DNA from: Vibrio neptunius
GTDB taxonomy: Bacteria > Pseudomonadota > Gammaproteobacteria > Enterobacterales > Vibrionaceae
Length of the DNA: 64,000 nt
Direction of reading: 5' to 3'
Assembly (NCBI RefSeq): GCF_000967495.1
Contig: NZ_JXXU01000021.1
Location: 1 to 64,000, forward strand
Both the position numbers and the translations under genes were made by a program. The notes under the pieces were generated by a model that was not told the DNA's origin, did not search any database, and worked only from the letters and a program-made list of their open reading frames with translations. Of this stretch, positions 1 to 8,925 are shown piece after piece (the first letter of the stretch is position 1; the number at the start of each line of letters is the position of its first letter).

Positions 1-80
1 AGTGCGATCCCGCCCTGGGGCAGTCCCGATTTCACCAAGTTCCCAAGCACTATCACGCACGGCGGTTTGACTGCTACATG

Positions 81-118
81 CACGCTTGCCACTAATTGAG
101 CAAGCGTGACACTTTTTC
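81..118 (+). terminator. Intrinsic terminator of an upstream plus-strand gene
   Basis: A 9-bp perfect stem (81-89 with 100-108) is followed by a T-rich tract at 112-117, as in a rho-independent terminator read on the plus strand. The gene it ends lies mostly outside the window. Two short open frames enter from the left edge (stops at 91-93 and 97-99), and I cannot tell which is coding. Confidence 0.7.
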
Positions 119-150
119 GACCAAATTCTTGGCTTTTGTGAACCTTACAC

Positions 151-894
151 TCAGATCGAAAGTACTCGGCTCACCGCAGAGCTAATCTCCGCGTCACTGG
201 CATTAAGGCTTAGAGAGAAAGAGACGTACTGATCACCACGCATGCTCAGTGAACGGTCGACTTCCGCCAGACAATGCATAACGCTGCCATCCAATATAAA
301 AGACAACTCTATTTCTTTCTTGTTGATGAAACCACTGTTGCGGAATTCTATCTCCTGATAGCAACCCGATTTAGATGAGAAGTTGCTGCCTCGCAAATGC
401 CCTTTCTCCACATCAGCCTTGACCATATTGAAACCCGCTTGTTCTATGGCGGAGATCACTTTGGAAGCGACTGGCAGTGCTTTTACTTCGACGAAATCCC
501 GATCTTTGGGGTCAATTGCGAAATCAATATCCAGCGATGTTTCCACCCAAACATGGCACTGATTCTTTGTTGCAGTGAGTGCCGTAATTGGCGTTTCATC
601 ATCTAACTTTAATTCAAACGGAACCTGTTTATTTTCTTGAGGTTGAATGATAAACGGCTGGACCGCCTGAAGACGACCAATGGTGAAGTTCTGATAGCTT
701 ACACCGTTGTCACTCTCCACTTTCACCTCAGTACAAAGCTTGAGATTAATCGCATCAATTTGCTGCTCGACATCGCCCCCTTGAATATGAACAACGCCCT
801 TAAGAGTGTCTCCCTGAAACACAGACATACTCTCCAGAACGGTATCTACTTTCGCAGCACCAATTCCCAGTGACGCTTTCAACTTACTAAACAT
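151..894 (-). CDS. Spo0M-like (sporulation-control protein family)
   Basis: The 247-residue product matches the Spo0M family: an arrestin-like beta-sandwich beginning MFSKLKASLGIGAAKVDT, followed by the typical segment in which a polarising layer (GDTLKGVVHIQGG) precedes conserved beta strands. There is no signal peptide or membrane segment, so it should be cytosolic. In Bacillus the family influences sporulation and stress physiology. In non-sporing gammaproteobacteria its role is unsettled, and the name does not imply sporulation here. It is transcribed away from the hut operon and appears monocistronic. Its 3' end faces a plus-strand terminator at 81-118. The family call is from recognisable sequence; function is not inferred. 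Confidence 0.85.
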   Translation of the reverse strand: MFSKLKASLGIGAAKVDTVLESMSVFQGDTLKGVVHIQGGDVEQQIDAINLKLCTEVKVESDNGVSYQNFTIGRLQAVQPFIIQPQENKQVPFELKLDDETPITALTATKNQCHVWVETSLDIDFAIDPKDRDFVEVKALPVASKVISAIEQAGFNMVKADVEKGHLRGSNFSSKSGCYQEIEFRNSGFINKKEIELSFILDGSVMHCLAEVDRSLSMRGDQYVSFSLSLNASDAEISSAVSRVLSI

Positions 895-1047
895 AAGGTT
901 TCCTTTTACTTTCTATGTCGTTATTGTTTCTGATTAACATGGGGTATTAGCGCGTCGCAAGATATTTCTCTGAATAATGTGTCAACTATCGTTTCGACTG
1001 CTCAATCCATCACCAGAGTTGCAATTCCATGACAGATGAATCACTAT

Positions 1048-1059
1048 TTGTATAGTCAA
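1048..1059. promoter_or_regulatory. Probable HutC operator upstream of hutC
   Basis: TTGTATAGTCAA differs at two positions from the TTGTATATACAA-type palindrome bound by GntR/HutC repressors. It lies about 23 bases before the hutC start, where an autoregulatory site is expected. It is weaker than the perfect palindrome before hutI. Confidence 0.55.
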
Positions 1060-1081
1060 ATAAGCCAATTGTTAAAGCGTT

Positions 1082-1795
1082 ATGAGTCAATCACCATTAT
1101 ATCTTCAAATTAAGCAATACATTACTGACAACATCGATTGCGGACATTGGCCTGTTGGGCAGCGTATATCGACAGAACTGGAGCTGACCGAACAATTTAA
1201 GGTGAGCCGGATGACCGTCAATAAGGCAATACGCGATTTAGTCGCCGAAGGTAGGCTGCAAAGGCGACCTAGAGTAGGGACGTTTGTTTGCGCTCCCGAT
1301 GACAAAGCGGAATCGCCATTACTGGATATTCAGAATATTGCTGAAGAAGTGAAATTACGCGGCAAGGTCTACTCAAGTAAGGTGGTCAAGCAAGCGTCGA
1401 TGCGTGCCGATGCAACCGTGGCTACCAAGTTGGGAGTGATGTTGAACAGCCCGATTTTCTATAGTGAAATCATTCATTTTGAAGACAACTCCCCTATTCA
1501 ATATGAGCTGCGCTGGGTCAATAGCGCTTACGCGCCTGCTTACCTGGAACAGGACTTTAGTCAGATCACTCCAAACCAGTACCTCTCTGAAAGCTGCCCA
1601 CTGAGCGCCATTGAACATACAGTCGAAGCCATAGTGGCAGACGACGAGGTGCGTACCGCTTTGAGACTTGGGGTTAATGAACCTTGCCTACTGCTCAACA
1701 GGAGAACTTGGAGTCAGGACAAGCTGGTGAGCTCTGCCCTGCTCTATCACCCCGGGACTCGATACAAATTGAGCTCCAAGGTATTACTAAGTTAG
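1082..1795 (+). CDS. hutC: Histidine utilization repressor HutC (GntR family)
   Basis: The 237-residue protein has an N-terminal GntR winged helix (about residues 5-70, with LYLQIKQYITDNI and the recognition segment FKVSRMTVNKAIRDLVAEG) and a C-terminal UTRA effector domain (about 90-232). HutC family members repress hut genes and release DNA on binding urocanate. The gene lies directly upstream of hutIGUH in the same direction, and palindromic operators sit before it and before hutI, so negative autoregulation is likely. Length is normal for the family. No strong Shine-Dalgarno is visible before the ATG at 1082. Confidence 0.95.
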   Translation: MSQSPLYLQIKQYITDNIDCGHWPVGQRISTELELTEQFKVSRMTVNKAIRDLVAEGRLQRRPRVGTFVCAPDDKAESPLLDIQNIAEEVKLRGKVYSSKVVKQASMRADATVATKLGVMLNSPIFYSEIIHFEDNSPIQYELRWVNSAYAPAYLEQDFSQITPNQYLSESCPLSAIEHTVEAIVADDEVRTALRLGVNEPCLLLNRRTWSQDKLVSSALLYHPGTRYKLSSKVLLS

Positions 1796-1869
1796 CGAAT
1801 CCGATACTTTTTGCTGATCACATTTTTGCAACAAGTTCCTTGATCAATTGTCATACCTGAACAATTATT

Positions 1870-1879
1870 TGTATATACA
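1870..1879. promoter_or_regulatory. Probable HutC operator before hutI
   Basis: TGTATATACA is a perfect 10-bp palindrome 24 bases upstream of the hutI start, inside an AT-rich promoter-like stretch. It matches the known core of HutC operators. Placement between hutC and hutI suggests the structural genes have their own repressed promoter. Confidence 0.7.
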
Positions 1880-1902
1880 TTTGAACTTATGGACGTTATT
1901 AC

Positions 1903-3141
1903 ATGCTTGGAAGCGCTTCTTCATCCTTACAAACCAACCGCCGAGAGTTGTTGCTCACCAATGCAAGACTGGTTTCTATGGTCGCTGGATCGCAAGGGTA
2001 TTCCGTTTCTGAGCCAAGTCACCTTTTGATTAGGGACGGAAAGATTGCGCATATCGGCGCGACCAAGCTGTCTTGCCTAAATTCATATGATTGTAAAAAC
2101 CAGCTGGTCACACCCGGCTTTGTCGATTGCCACACTCACCTAGTGTATGCCGGCAACCGCGCCAATGAGTTTGAAATGCGTCTCAATGGCGTGCCATACC
2201 CAGAGATAGCCAAACAAGGTGGCGGGATTCTGTCTACGGTTCGAGCGACACGAGCTGCAAGCGAGGAAGCGCTGATTAATCTCGCCTTACCACGATTGGA
2301 CGGCTTGATTCGAAGCGGCGTAACATCTGTCGAAGTAAAATCTGGCTACGGTCTAACTTTAAAAGACGAGATCAAAATGCTTCGCGCCGCAAAAGCACTA
2401 GAAGATCACCGTAAGATTAGAGTCACGACCACTTTGCTCGCGGCGCACGCATTGCCGCCAGAGTATGCCGGGAAAGCCGATGACTACATCAAGCTTGTGT
2501 GCGAAGAAATCATTCCTCTTGTCGCAGAGGAAAAGCTGGCCACCAGCGTCGATGTATTCTGCGAATCGATTGGCTTCAACTTGGCCCAAACGGAAAAGGT
2601 GTTTGCCGCAGCGAAGCAATACGGTCTCGATGTAAAAGGCCACACTGAGCAACTGTCTAACTTAGGTGGCACAGCACTAACCGCTCGCTATCAAGGTTTG
2701 TCAGCGGATCATATCGAGTATCTCGACCAAGATGGCGTCAAAGCACTCGCTGAATCAGCAACGGTTGCCACTCTGCTACCCGGGGCATTTTACTTCTTAC
2801 GAGAAACCCAGATGCCGCCCATTGAGCTACTTCGTCAACACAATATTCCAATAGCTATTGCAACGGATCTTAATCCAGGTACCTCGCCTTTCTCAGATTT
2901 GACTATGATGATGAATATGGGCTGTACACTTTTTGGGCTAACGCCAGAGGAGACCTTGCGTGGCGTCACTTGCCATGCTGCTCAAGCGCTAGGCTATGGG
3001 GATAGCCGAGGGCAGATTCAGCCAGGCTTTGATGCTGACCTTGCGATTTGGGACGTCAGCCACCCAGCTGATTTCAGCTATCAGCAAGGGTTGTCACGCT
3101 TGTCGGCCCGAATAGTAAACGGAGAGCTAGAACATGTCTAA
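1903..3141 (+). CDS. hutI: Imidazolonepropionase
   Basis: The enzyme hydrolyses 4-imidazolone-5-propanoate to N-formimidoyl-L-glutamate, the third step of histidine degradation, in the cytosol. The 412-residue amidohydrolase-fold protein shows the metal motif VDCHTHL (about residue 75), a second metal His in VKGHTEQLS, the HIEYL region and the [10 protein letters not shown] segment typical of HutI. Length is close to the usual ~405-410. The stop region overlaps hutG by 8 bases, indicating translational coupling. It lies downstream of a HutC palindrome at 1870-1879. Confidence 0.96.
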   Translation: MLGSASSSLQTNRRELLLTNARLVSMVAGSQGYSVSEPSHLLIRDGKIAHIGATKLSCLNSYDCKNQLVTPGFVDCHTHLVYAGNRANEFEMRLNGVPYPEIAKQGGGILSTVRATRAASEEALINLALPRLDGLIRSGVTSVEVKSGYGLTLKDEIKMLRAAKALEDHRKIRVTTTLLAAHALPPEYAGKADDYIKLVCEEIIPLVAEEKLATSVDVFCESIGFNLAQTEKVFAAAKQYGLDVKGHTEQLSNLGGTALTARYQGLSADHIEYLDQDGVKALAESATVATLLPGAFYFLRETQMPPIELLRQHNIPIAIATDLNPGTSPFSDLTMMMNMGCTLFGLTPEETLRGVTCHAAQALGYGDSRGQIQPGFDADLAIWDVSHPADFSYQQGLSRLSARIVNGELEHV

Positions 3142-4132
3142 CCTACCGACGACTAACCAGGATTTTCACTGGCAAGGCCGACATGACGCCGAGGATGGTG
3201 CCTTGGGTAAACGGGTCCACCACGCCATCAAGCAACTTCAAGTTGAGGATCTTGAGCCTTATCGAAACGCGGTCAGCGTTTTGGGTTTTGCCTGTGATGC
3301 AGGTGTAGCGCGAAATAAGGGCCGAATTGGAGCTAAGAAAGCACCCGACTTGATCAGACGCGCCCTAGCCAACATGGCATGGCACAAAGAAAGTGCCTTA
3401 ATTGATTTGGGTAATGTCGTCTGTGAAGATGATTTGCTGGAGCAATACCAGTCAGAGTGCGCTGATGTTATCGCTGAGGCACTGCGTTCTACTCCGGTCA
3501 TTACCCTTGGTGGAGGCCATGAGGTCGCTTGGGCTTCTTTCCAAGGGTTGGCTCGCTACTTGGAGTACTTAAACCCATCGAAGCCTCCTAAGATCGGCAT
3601 CATCAATTTTGATGCTCATTTCGATTTGCGTGCCTTTGAAAGCAATAACGCCGATGTCAAACCCAGCTCTGGTACACCATTTAACCAAATTTATGATTAC
3701 TGCCAAAAGCATCAATGGCCATTCCATTATGCTTGTTTGGGGGTAAGCAAGGCCAGCAATACACGAGCCTTGTTTGAAAAAGCCAAACAGCTGAATGTGT
3801 GGTTTGTCGAAGATAAAGATCTCTCTCATCTAAACCACATCTATCATCTAACCCAGTTGCAGCATTTCATCGATAATTGCGATTACATCTATCTGACCAT
3901 AGATCTGGATGTCTTCCCCGCAGCGACAGCTCCGGGCGTCAGCGCTCCCGCCGCCCGTGGCGTCAGTATGGATACGCTGGCACTCTTTTTAGACCGAATT
4001 TTACACTATAAACAAAAATTGGTGATTGCCGACATCGCCGAGTATAACCCAACCTATGACGTCGATAGTCAAACGGCAAGGTTAGCTGCGAGGCTTTGCT
4101 GGGATATTGCCAACGCCTTTTCCGAAAAATAG
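3134..4132 (+). CDS. hutG: Formimidoylglutamase
   Basis: A ureohydrolase of the arginase/agmatinase superfamily, 332 residues, that hydrolyses N-formimidoyl-L-glutamate to glutamate and formamide. Visible dimanganese motifs are [17 protein letters not shown] and [19 protein letters not shown], all in the order expected for the family. The start overlaps the end of hutI by 8 bases. The next gene, hutU, begins 95 bases downstream after a candidate stem-loop. Presence of this arginase-like HutG shows the direct glutamate plus formamide branch rather than the two-step deiminase/deformylase branch. Confidence 0.95.
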   Translation: MSNLPTTNQDFHWQGRHDAEDGALGKRVHHAIKQLQVEDLEPYRNAVSVLGFACDAGVARNKGRIGAKKAPDLIRRALANMAWHKESALIDLGNVVCEDDLLEQYQSECADVIAEALRSTPVITLGGGHEVAWASFQGLARYLEYLNPSKPPKIGIINFDAHFDLRAFESNNADVKPSSGTPFNQIYDYCQKHQWPFHYACLGVSKASNTRALFEKAKQLNVWFVEDKDLSHLNHIYHLTQLQHFIDNCDYIYLTIDLDVFPAATAPGVSAPAARGVSMDTLALFLDRILHYKQKLVIADIAEYNPTYDVDSQTARLAARLCWDIANAFSEK

Positions 4133-4145
4133 AAAAAACAGAAAG

Positions 4146-4194
4146 GAAAGCGACCACATTGCATGAGGGCCTAGCTCTCGTGCTGGCCGCTTTC
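4146..4194 (+). other. Imperfect stem-loop between hutG and hutU
   Basis: A 7-bp arm (GAAAGCG, 4146-4152) pairs with CGCTTTC (4188-4194), with further partial pairing ACCA/TGGC inside and a small inner hairpin. There is no U-tract, so it is not a classical terminator. It could stabilise or process the polycistronic hut mRNA; this is inference. Confidence 0.4.
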
Positions 4195-4227
4195 AACCTG
4201 AAAACGTGAAACACAAGGAGTCTTACC

Positions 4228-5925
4228 ATGACGGAACGCCAAGTAGAAGATATGCGTCTCGATACCACCCGCACGATTCGCGCACCACACGGCACGGATC
4301 TGAGAGCAAAATCTTGGCTGACGGAAGCGCCGCTTCGCATGTTAATGAACAACCTGGATCCAGACGTTGCTGAGCATCCTCACTCTCTGGTGGTGTACGG
4401 TGGTATTGGCCGTGCAGCGCGAAACTGGGAATGCTTCGACAAGATTGTTGAAGTGTTAGAGCGCCTAGAAGACGACCAAACATTACTGGTTCAGTCAGGT
4501 AAGCCGGTTGGTGTTTTTCCAACGCACAAAAATGCACCACGTGTTCTTATTGCTAACTCTAATTTGGTCCCCCATTGGGCCAACTGGGAGCACTTCAATC
4601 AGCTCGATAAAGAGGGTCTGATGATGTACGGCCAGATGACTGCTGGCAGCTGGATTTACATCGGTTCACAGGGCATCGTTCAAGGCACATACGAAACCTT
4701 TGTTTCTGTAGCCAAGAAGCACTTTGATGGCAAAGCCAAAGGGCGTTGGATTCTGACAGGTGGTCTTGGCGGTATGGGCGGGGCTCAGCCTCTCGCTGCG
4801 ACCATGGCAGGTTTCTCCATGATCGCGGTTGAGTGTGACGAGTCTCGTATTGATTACCGTCTGCGCACAGGCTACGTCGACAAAAAGGCTACCAGCTTGG
4901 ACGAAGCACTGGCAATCATTTACGAATCTGAAGAACCTGTTTCCGTCGGGCTACTTGCCAATGCCGCAGATGTCTTCCCTGAGTTGGTCGAACGTAACAT
5001 CACACCGGATGTTGTGACAGACCAAACTTCAGCGCACGACCCACTCAACGGTTATCTTCCTATTGGCTGGTCGATGAAACACGCCTCAGATCTGCGTAAG
5101 CAAGATGAAGCAGCCGTTGTTAAAGCGGCTAAAGAGTCAATGGCGATTCAGGTAAAAGCCATGCTTGAGCTGCAAGAACGCGGCGCAGCTACTCTGGACT
5201 ATGGCAACAACATCCGCCAAATGGCCCTAGAAGAAGGCGTGGAGAATGCGTTTGACTTCCCGGGTTTCGTTCCCGCTTACATTCGTCCACTTTTCTGTGA
5301 AGGTATTGGTCCATTCCGCTGGGCAGCGCTATCTGGTGACCCAGAAGACATCTACAAAACCGATCAGAAAGTCAAAGAGTTGATCCCAGACAACCCACAC
5401 TTACACAACTGGCTAGACATGGCTCGTGAACGTATTCAGTTCCAAGGTCTACCTGCTCGTATTTGTTGGGTTGGATTGAAGGATCGTCAACGTCTCGGCC
5501 AAGCGTTCAATGAAATGGTTAAAAATGGCGAGCTTAAAGCCCCCGTTGTTATCGGCCGCGACCACTTAGACTCTGGTTCAGTCGCCAGCCCGAACCGAGA
5601 GACTGAAGGCATGATGGATGGCTCTGATGCCGTATCGGATTGGCCTCTATTAAATGCTCTGCTGAATACAGCAGGCGGTGCTACTTGGGTATCACTTCAC
5701 CACGGTGGCGGTGTCGGAATGGGCTTCTCTCAACACTCAGGCATGGTAATTTGTTGTGACGGCAGCGATGATGCCTCCGAGCGAATCGCACGCGTGCTTC
5801 ACAACGATCCAGGCACCGGCGTGATGCGTCATGCAGATGCTGGCTATGACATTGCCAAGCAGTGCGCAGCAGAACAAGGGCTCGATCTACCTATGCTCAA
5901 CGAAGCACTGAAGAAGCTTAAGTAA
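4228..5925 (+). CDS. hutU: Urocanate hydratase (urocanase)
   Basis: The enzyme converts urocanate to 4-imidazolone-5-propanoate using tightly bound NAD+. The 565-residue length is standard. Visible family segments include [26 protein letters not shown], the glycine-rich NAD-binding stretch [17 protein letters not shown] (about residue 175) and the active-site region with [15 protein letters not shown] strong ribosome-binding site (AAGGAGT) lies 8-9 bases before the ATG. The gene is third of the structural hut genes and is separated from hutH by 26 bases containing another GGAAAGG site. Confidence 0.97.
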   Translation: MTERQVEDMRLDTTRTIRAPHGTDLRAKSWLTEAPLRMLMNNLDPDVAEHPHSLVVYGGIGRAARNWECFDKIVEVLERLEDDQTLLVQSGKPVGVFPTHKNAPRVLIANSNLVPHWANWEHFNQLDKEGLMMYGQMTAGSWIYIGSQGIVQGTYETFVSVAKKHFDGKAKGRWILTGGLGGMGGAQPLAATMAGFSMIAVECDESRIDYRLRTGYVDKKATSLDEALAIIYESEEPVSVGLLANAADVFPELVERNITPDVVTDQTSAHDPLNGYLPIGWSMKHASDLRKQDEAAVVKAAKESMAIQVKAMLELQERGAATLDYGNNIRQMALEEGVENAFDFPGFVPAYIRPLFCEGIGPFRWAALSGDPEDIYKTDQKVKELIPDNPHLHNWLDMARERIQFQGLPARICWVGLKDRQRLGQAFNEMVKNGELKAPVVIGRDHLDSGSVASPNRETEGMMDGSDAVSDWPLLNALLNTAGGATWVSLHHGGGVGMGFSQHSGMVICCDGSDDASERIARVLHNDPGTGVMRHADAGYDIAKQCAAEQGLDLPMLNEALKKLK

Positions 5926-5951
5926 GCATACCCGAGGAAAGGAAAGACAAA

Positions 5952-7484
5952 ATGTTAAATTTAATGCTAAAGCCGGGAAATATTAGCTTAAAAGAACTCC
6001 GTCAGGTGAGCCGTTCTCCTGCAAGATTAACCTTGGATCCAGAAGCCATTGCTGCTATTGATGAAAGCACCAAGGTAGTTGAGCAAGTGATTGCCGAAGA
6101 TCGCACCGTTTACGGCATCAACACGGGCTTTGGTCTGCTGGCGAATACTCGAATTGCACCAGAAGATCTTGAGACGTTGCAAAAGAGTATCGTATTGTCG
6201 CACGCGGCTGGCATCGGTGAGTTTATGTCAGATGAAACGGTTCGCCTGATGATGGTGCTCAAGATCAACAGCCTAGCTCGCGGCTTTTCAGGTATTCGCC
6301 TTCGCGTCATTCAGGCACTGATCGATCTCGTGAACTCTCAAGTTTATCCGTGTGTACCTCAAAAAGGTTCAGTCGGTGCTTCTGGTGACCTTGCTCCATT
6401 AGCGCACATGAGTACCGTATTACTCGGTGAAGGTCAGGCACGTCATAATGGTAAGATCATCTCCGGTCTAGAAGCGATGAAAATCGCGGGTCTGGAGCCA
6501 ATTACACTGGCACCTAAAGAAGGCCTCGCACTGCTCAATGGCACTCAGGCATCAACCGCTTTTGCGCTTGAGGGCTTATTTGCTGCTGAAGACCTATTTG
6601 CTTCTGCAACGACCTGTGGCGCAATGTCGGTAGAGGCAGCACTTGGCAGCCGTCGTCCGTTTGACCCTCGTATCCATCGCGTGCGCGGTCATCGAGGCCA
6701 GATGGATGCCGCACTGGCCTATCGCCATGTATTGGATGCCGATAGTGAAATCGGCGACTCGCATACTGGTTGTGAGAAAGTTCAGGATCCTTACTCTCTG
6801 CGTTGCCAGCCTCAAGTGATGGGCGCGTGTTTACAACAAATCCGCAATGCGGCTGAGACTCTGGAAGTGGAAGCCAACTCTGTCTCTGACAACCCGTTGG
6901 TTTTTGCTGAAGATGGTGACATTATCTCCGGTGGTAACTTCCATGCTGAGCCTGTCGCTATGGCTGCAGATAACCTCGCTTTAGCTATCGCTGAGATTGG
7001 TAGTCTGTCTGAGCGTCGTATGGCACTGTTGATCGACAGCGCACTCAGCAAGCTACCGCCCTTCCTTGTTGACAACGGCGGAGTTAACTCAGGCTTTATG
7101 ATTGCTCAGGTCACGTCGGCGGCCCTAGCTAGTGAGAACAAAACTCTCGCTCACCCCGCCTCTGTAGACAGCTTACCCACATCGGCAAACCAAGAAGATC
7201 ATGTTTCTATGGCCACGTTTGCAGGCCGACGTCTACGTGACATGGCGGAAAACACTCGCGGCATTCTTGCGGTCGAATATCTTGCCGCCGCTCAGGGGTT
7301 AGACTTCCGTGCTCCAAACAAATCATCGGCCAGAGTCGAACAAGCGAAACATATTTTGCGCGAAAAGGTCCCGTTTTATGATAAAGACCGCTATTTTGCG
7401 CCGGATATCGAACAAGCAAACAGTTTGCTTAAACTCGCCGTACACAATTCTCTGATGCCAGACGCGATTCTACCTAGCTTCTAA
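5952..7484 (+). CDS. hutH: Histidine ammonia-lyase
   Basis: The enzyme deaminates L-histidine to trans-urocanate, the first step of the pathway. The 510-residue protein contains the Ala143-Ser144-Gly145 tripeptide ([11 protein letters not shown]) that cyclises to the MIO electrophile, the GINTGFG motif near residue 55, and the C-terminal [18 protein letters not shown] region. All are diagnostic of HAL. It is the last gene of the hut operon and is followed by an intrinsic terminator. The gene order C-I-G-U-H places the first catabolic enzyme last. Confidence 0.97.
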   Translation: MLNLMLKPGNISLKELRQVSRSPARLTLDPEAIAAIDESTKVVEQVIAEDRTVYGINTGFGLLANTRIAPEDLETLQKSIVLSHAAGIGEFMSDETVRLMMVLKINSLARGFSGIRLRVIQALIDLVNSQVYPCVPQKGSVGASGDLAPLAHMSTVLLGEGQARHNGKIISGLEAMKIAGLEPITLAPKEGLALLNGTQASTAFALEGLFAAEDLFASATTCGAMSVEAALGSRRPFDPRIHRVRGHRGQMDAALAYRHVLDADSEIGDSHTGCEKVQDPYSLRCQPQVMGACLQQIRNAAETLEVEANSVSDNPLVFAEDGDIISGGNFHAEPVAMAADNLALAIAEIGSLSERRMALLIDSALSKLPPFLVDNGGVNSGFMIAQVTSAALASENKTLAHPASVDSLPTSANQEDHVSMATFAGRRLRDMAENTRGILAVEYLAAAQGLDFRAPNKSSARVEQAKHILREKVPFYDKDRYFAPDIEQANSLLKLAVHNSLMPDAILPSF

Positions 7485-7495
7485 GCGTCTATATG

Positions 7496-7525
7496 AGGGC
7501 TCCCAATCGGAGCCCTTTGTGCATT
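7496..7525 (+). terminator. Terminator of the hut operon
   Basis: AGGGCTCC (7496-7503) pairs perfectly with GGAGCCCT (7509-7516), with a 5-base loop followed by a T-rich tail. It lies 12 bases after the hutH stop. Confidence 0.85.
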
Positions 7526-7621
7526 TTAGTGTCAGTATTCAGTAATAAAACCACTGGATGGACCATTCAACATAATTCGTCATATATAATCCCCCTCTGT
7601 TTTGGCTATTTACCGTAAATT

Positions 7622-8347
7622 ATGTTTTTGAAACCATATTTTTCTAACAACGACAAGCAGTTCCAGTTCACTCGTCAACAAGCAAGCCATTTTGCAAAAA
7701 TGGTCGCTGGCGACTTCAACCCAATTCACGATGAAGACAATAAGCGCTTCTGTGTTCCGGGTGACCTGCTTTTCGCTGTTTTACTGCAAAAAGAAGGCGT
7801 CAGCCAGAAAATGCGTTTTGATTTCTCTGGCATGGTCAGCGAAGGCGTAGCACTTCACATCGAAAACAAGTGTGAGAAACAAGCCGCGGTTGTCGATGAA
7901 AACGGTAAAGAGTACCTGCACATGACGCGTGAAGGTGAAGTGAATCGTGACGCTGCGTTCATTGAGCATGTAGTCACCAATTATGTCCAATTCTCGGGCA
8001 TGAACTTTCCACACATCATGGTTCCACTGATGGACGAGCAGCAGATGATGATCAACTGCCAACGTCCTCTGGTGATTTATGAGAGCATGGAAGTGGAATT
8101 CACTCGCTTAAACCTCTCACACCCAGAAGTAGAATTCGCAGGTGCCACGTTTGATGTTGAAGGCAAACGTGGAGTCGTGACATTAAACTTTGATTTCAAA
8201 GAAGGCGAAGAGACGGTCGGTAAAGGCGTTAAACGCATGGTTGCGAGTGGTTTAAAACCTTACAATCAAGAAGATATCGACGGTTTAGTCACACGCTTCA
8301 ATGAGCGCAAAGAAGCCTTTCTAGCACAGTTCACCAAAGCAGCATAA
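7622..8347 (+). CDS. DUF3581 family protein
   Basis: A 241-residue cytosolic protein with the MVAGDFNPIHDEDNKRFCVPGDLLFA segment that characterises DUF3581 and resembles a hotdog-fold hydratase-type motif. The hotdog relationship is an inference from the F-x-P-I-H-D pattern. The family is common in Vibrio, Shewanella and Pseudomonas with no assigned reaction. The gene is monocistronic, preceded by an AT-rich promoter-like stretch after the hut terminator and followed by a strong terminator. No signal peptide or membrane segment is seen. Confidence 0.88.
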   Translation: MFLKPYFSNNDKQFQFTRQQASHFAKMVAGDFNPIHDEDNKRFCVPGDLLFAVLLQKEGVSQKMRFDFSGMVSEGVALHIENKCEKQAAVVDENGKEYLHMTREGEVNRDAAFIEHVVTNYVQFSGMNFPHIMVPLMDEQQMMINCQRPLVIYESMEVEFTRLNLSHPEVEFAGATFDVEGKRGVVTLNFDFKEGEETVGKGVKRMVASGLKPYNQEDIDGLVTRFNERKEAFLAQFTKAA

Positions 8348-8369
8348 CGCAACCAAGATTTTTGAACCT

Positions 8370-8399
8370 AACCCCGCTCCAATGAGCGGGGTTATTTTA
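8370..8399. terminator. Terminator after the DUF3581 gene
   Basis: AACCCCGCTC (8370-8379) pairs with GAGCGGGGTT (8384-8393), a 10-bp perfect stem with a 4-base loop, followed on the plus strand by ATTTTAT. It lies between convergent genes and may also slow transcription from the minus-strand gene. Confidence 0.85.
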
Positions 8400-8867
8400 T
8401 ATCCAACGACGGACTCGCTGTTTGTAGTCCAAATAAGCCGCGCCAAAAAGTTCTTCCAGCGCGCGCTCTTCCGGACGAATCTGAAAACGATTCATGTAAA
8501 AGACAAACCCAAAAGCAAGCGCGACGCACAACACGTTTTGCAGCCAATAAGCAAGCCCGAACAATAGTAAGAACAACCCTAGGTACATGGGGTTTCTTGA
8601 GTAAGCAAACACGCCCGTATCCACCACTTGAGCCGCATCCTTTACCCTGAGAGGGTTCACCGTCGTATTCGCTTTGCGAAATTCGTAAACCCCAGCCAAA
8701 CCAACAACAACGGCAATCATAAAACAGGCGAATAAAACAAACCAAGGTGCCGGTAAGCCTAGCGAGAAAGTACGGAACTCATGGCCAACATGGTTCATCA
8801 CCACACCAAGAAGGATAAATAGAGCAACAGGGGGGATTTTTCTTTCTAGTTTTTCCACAGTCTTCAA
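8397..8867 (-). CDS. Isoprenylcysteine carboxyl methyltransferase-like membrane protein
   Basis: The 156-residue protein has about four hydrophobic segments (roughly residues 12-28, 40-60, 95-115, 118-128) and the C-terminal ICMT/PEMT-like signature: VDTGVFAYSRNPMYLG followed by RPEERALEELFGAAYLDYKQRVRRW. These motifs bind S-adenosylmethionine in the isoprenylcysteine methyltransferase/phospholipid methyltransferase family. Bacterial members act in the inner membrane on mostly unknown acceptors. The stop lies next to the bidirectional hairpin at 8370-8393. Family is well supported; substrate is unknown. Confidence 0.85.
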   Translation of the reverse strand: MKTVEKLERKIPPVALFILLGVVMNHVGHEFRTFSLGLPAPWFVLFACFMIAVVVGLAGVYEFRKANTTVNPLRVKDAAQVVDTGVFAYSRNPMYLGLFLLLFGLAYWLQNVLCVALAFGFVFYMNRFQIRPEERALEELFGAAYLDYKQRVRRWI

Positions 8868-8886
8868 TAGTCTTACTGACGTTTCT

Positions 8887-8918
8887 AAAAAAGTAGCCCA
8901 GCTTTCAAAGCTGGGCTA
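8887..8918 (-). terminator. Terminator of the ydiJ-type gene
   Basis: TAGCCCAGCTTT (8894-8905) pairs with AAAGCTGGGCTA (8907-8918), and on the minus strand the stem runs into a CTTTTTT tract at 8886-8892. It lies just beyond the stop at 8926. Confidence 0.88.
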
Positions 8919-8925
8919 GGTTTAT

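Noticed and set aside
1..99. Identifying the left-edge gene
   Set aside because: Two frames remain open into the edge and neither gives a recognisable protein end, so no product is claimed.
397..606. Plus-strand frame inside the Spo0M-like gene
   Set aside because: It is the antisense shadow of a well-conserved coding region with no ribosome-binding site.
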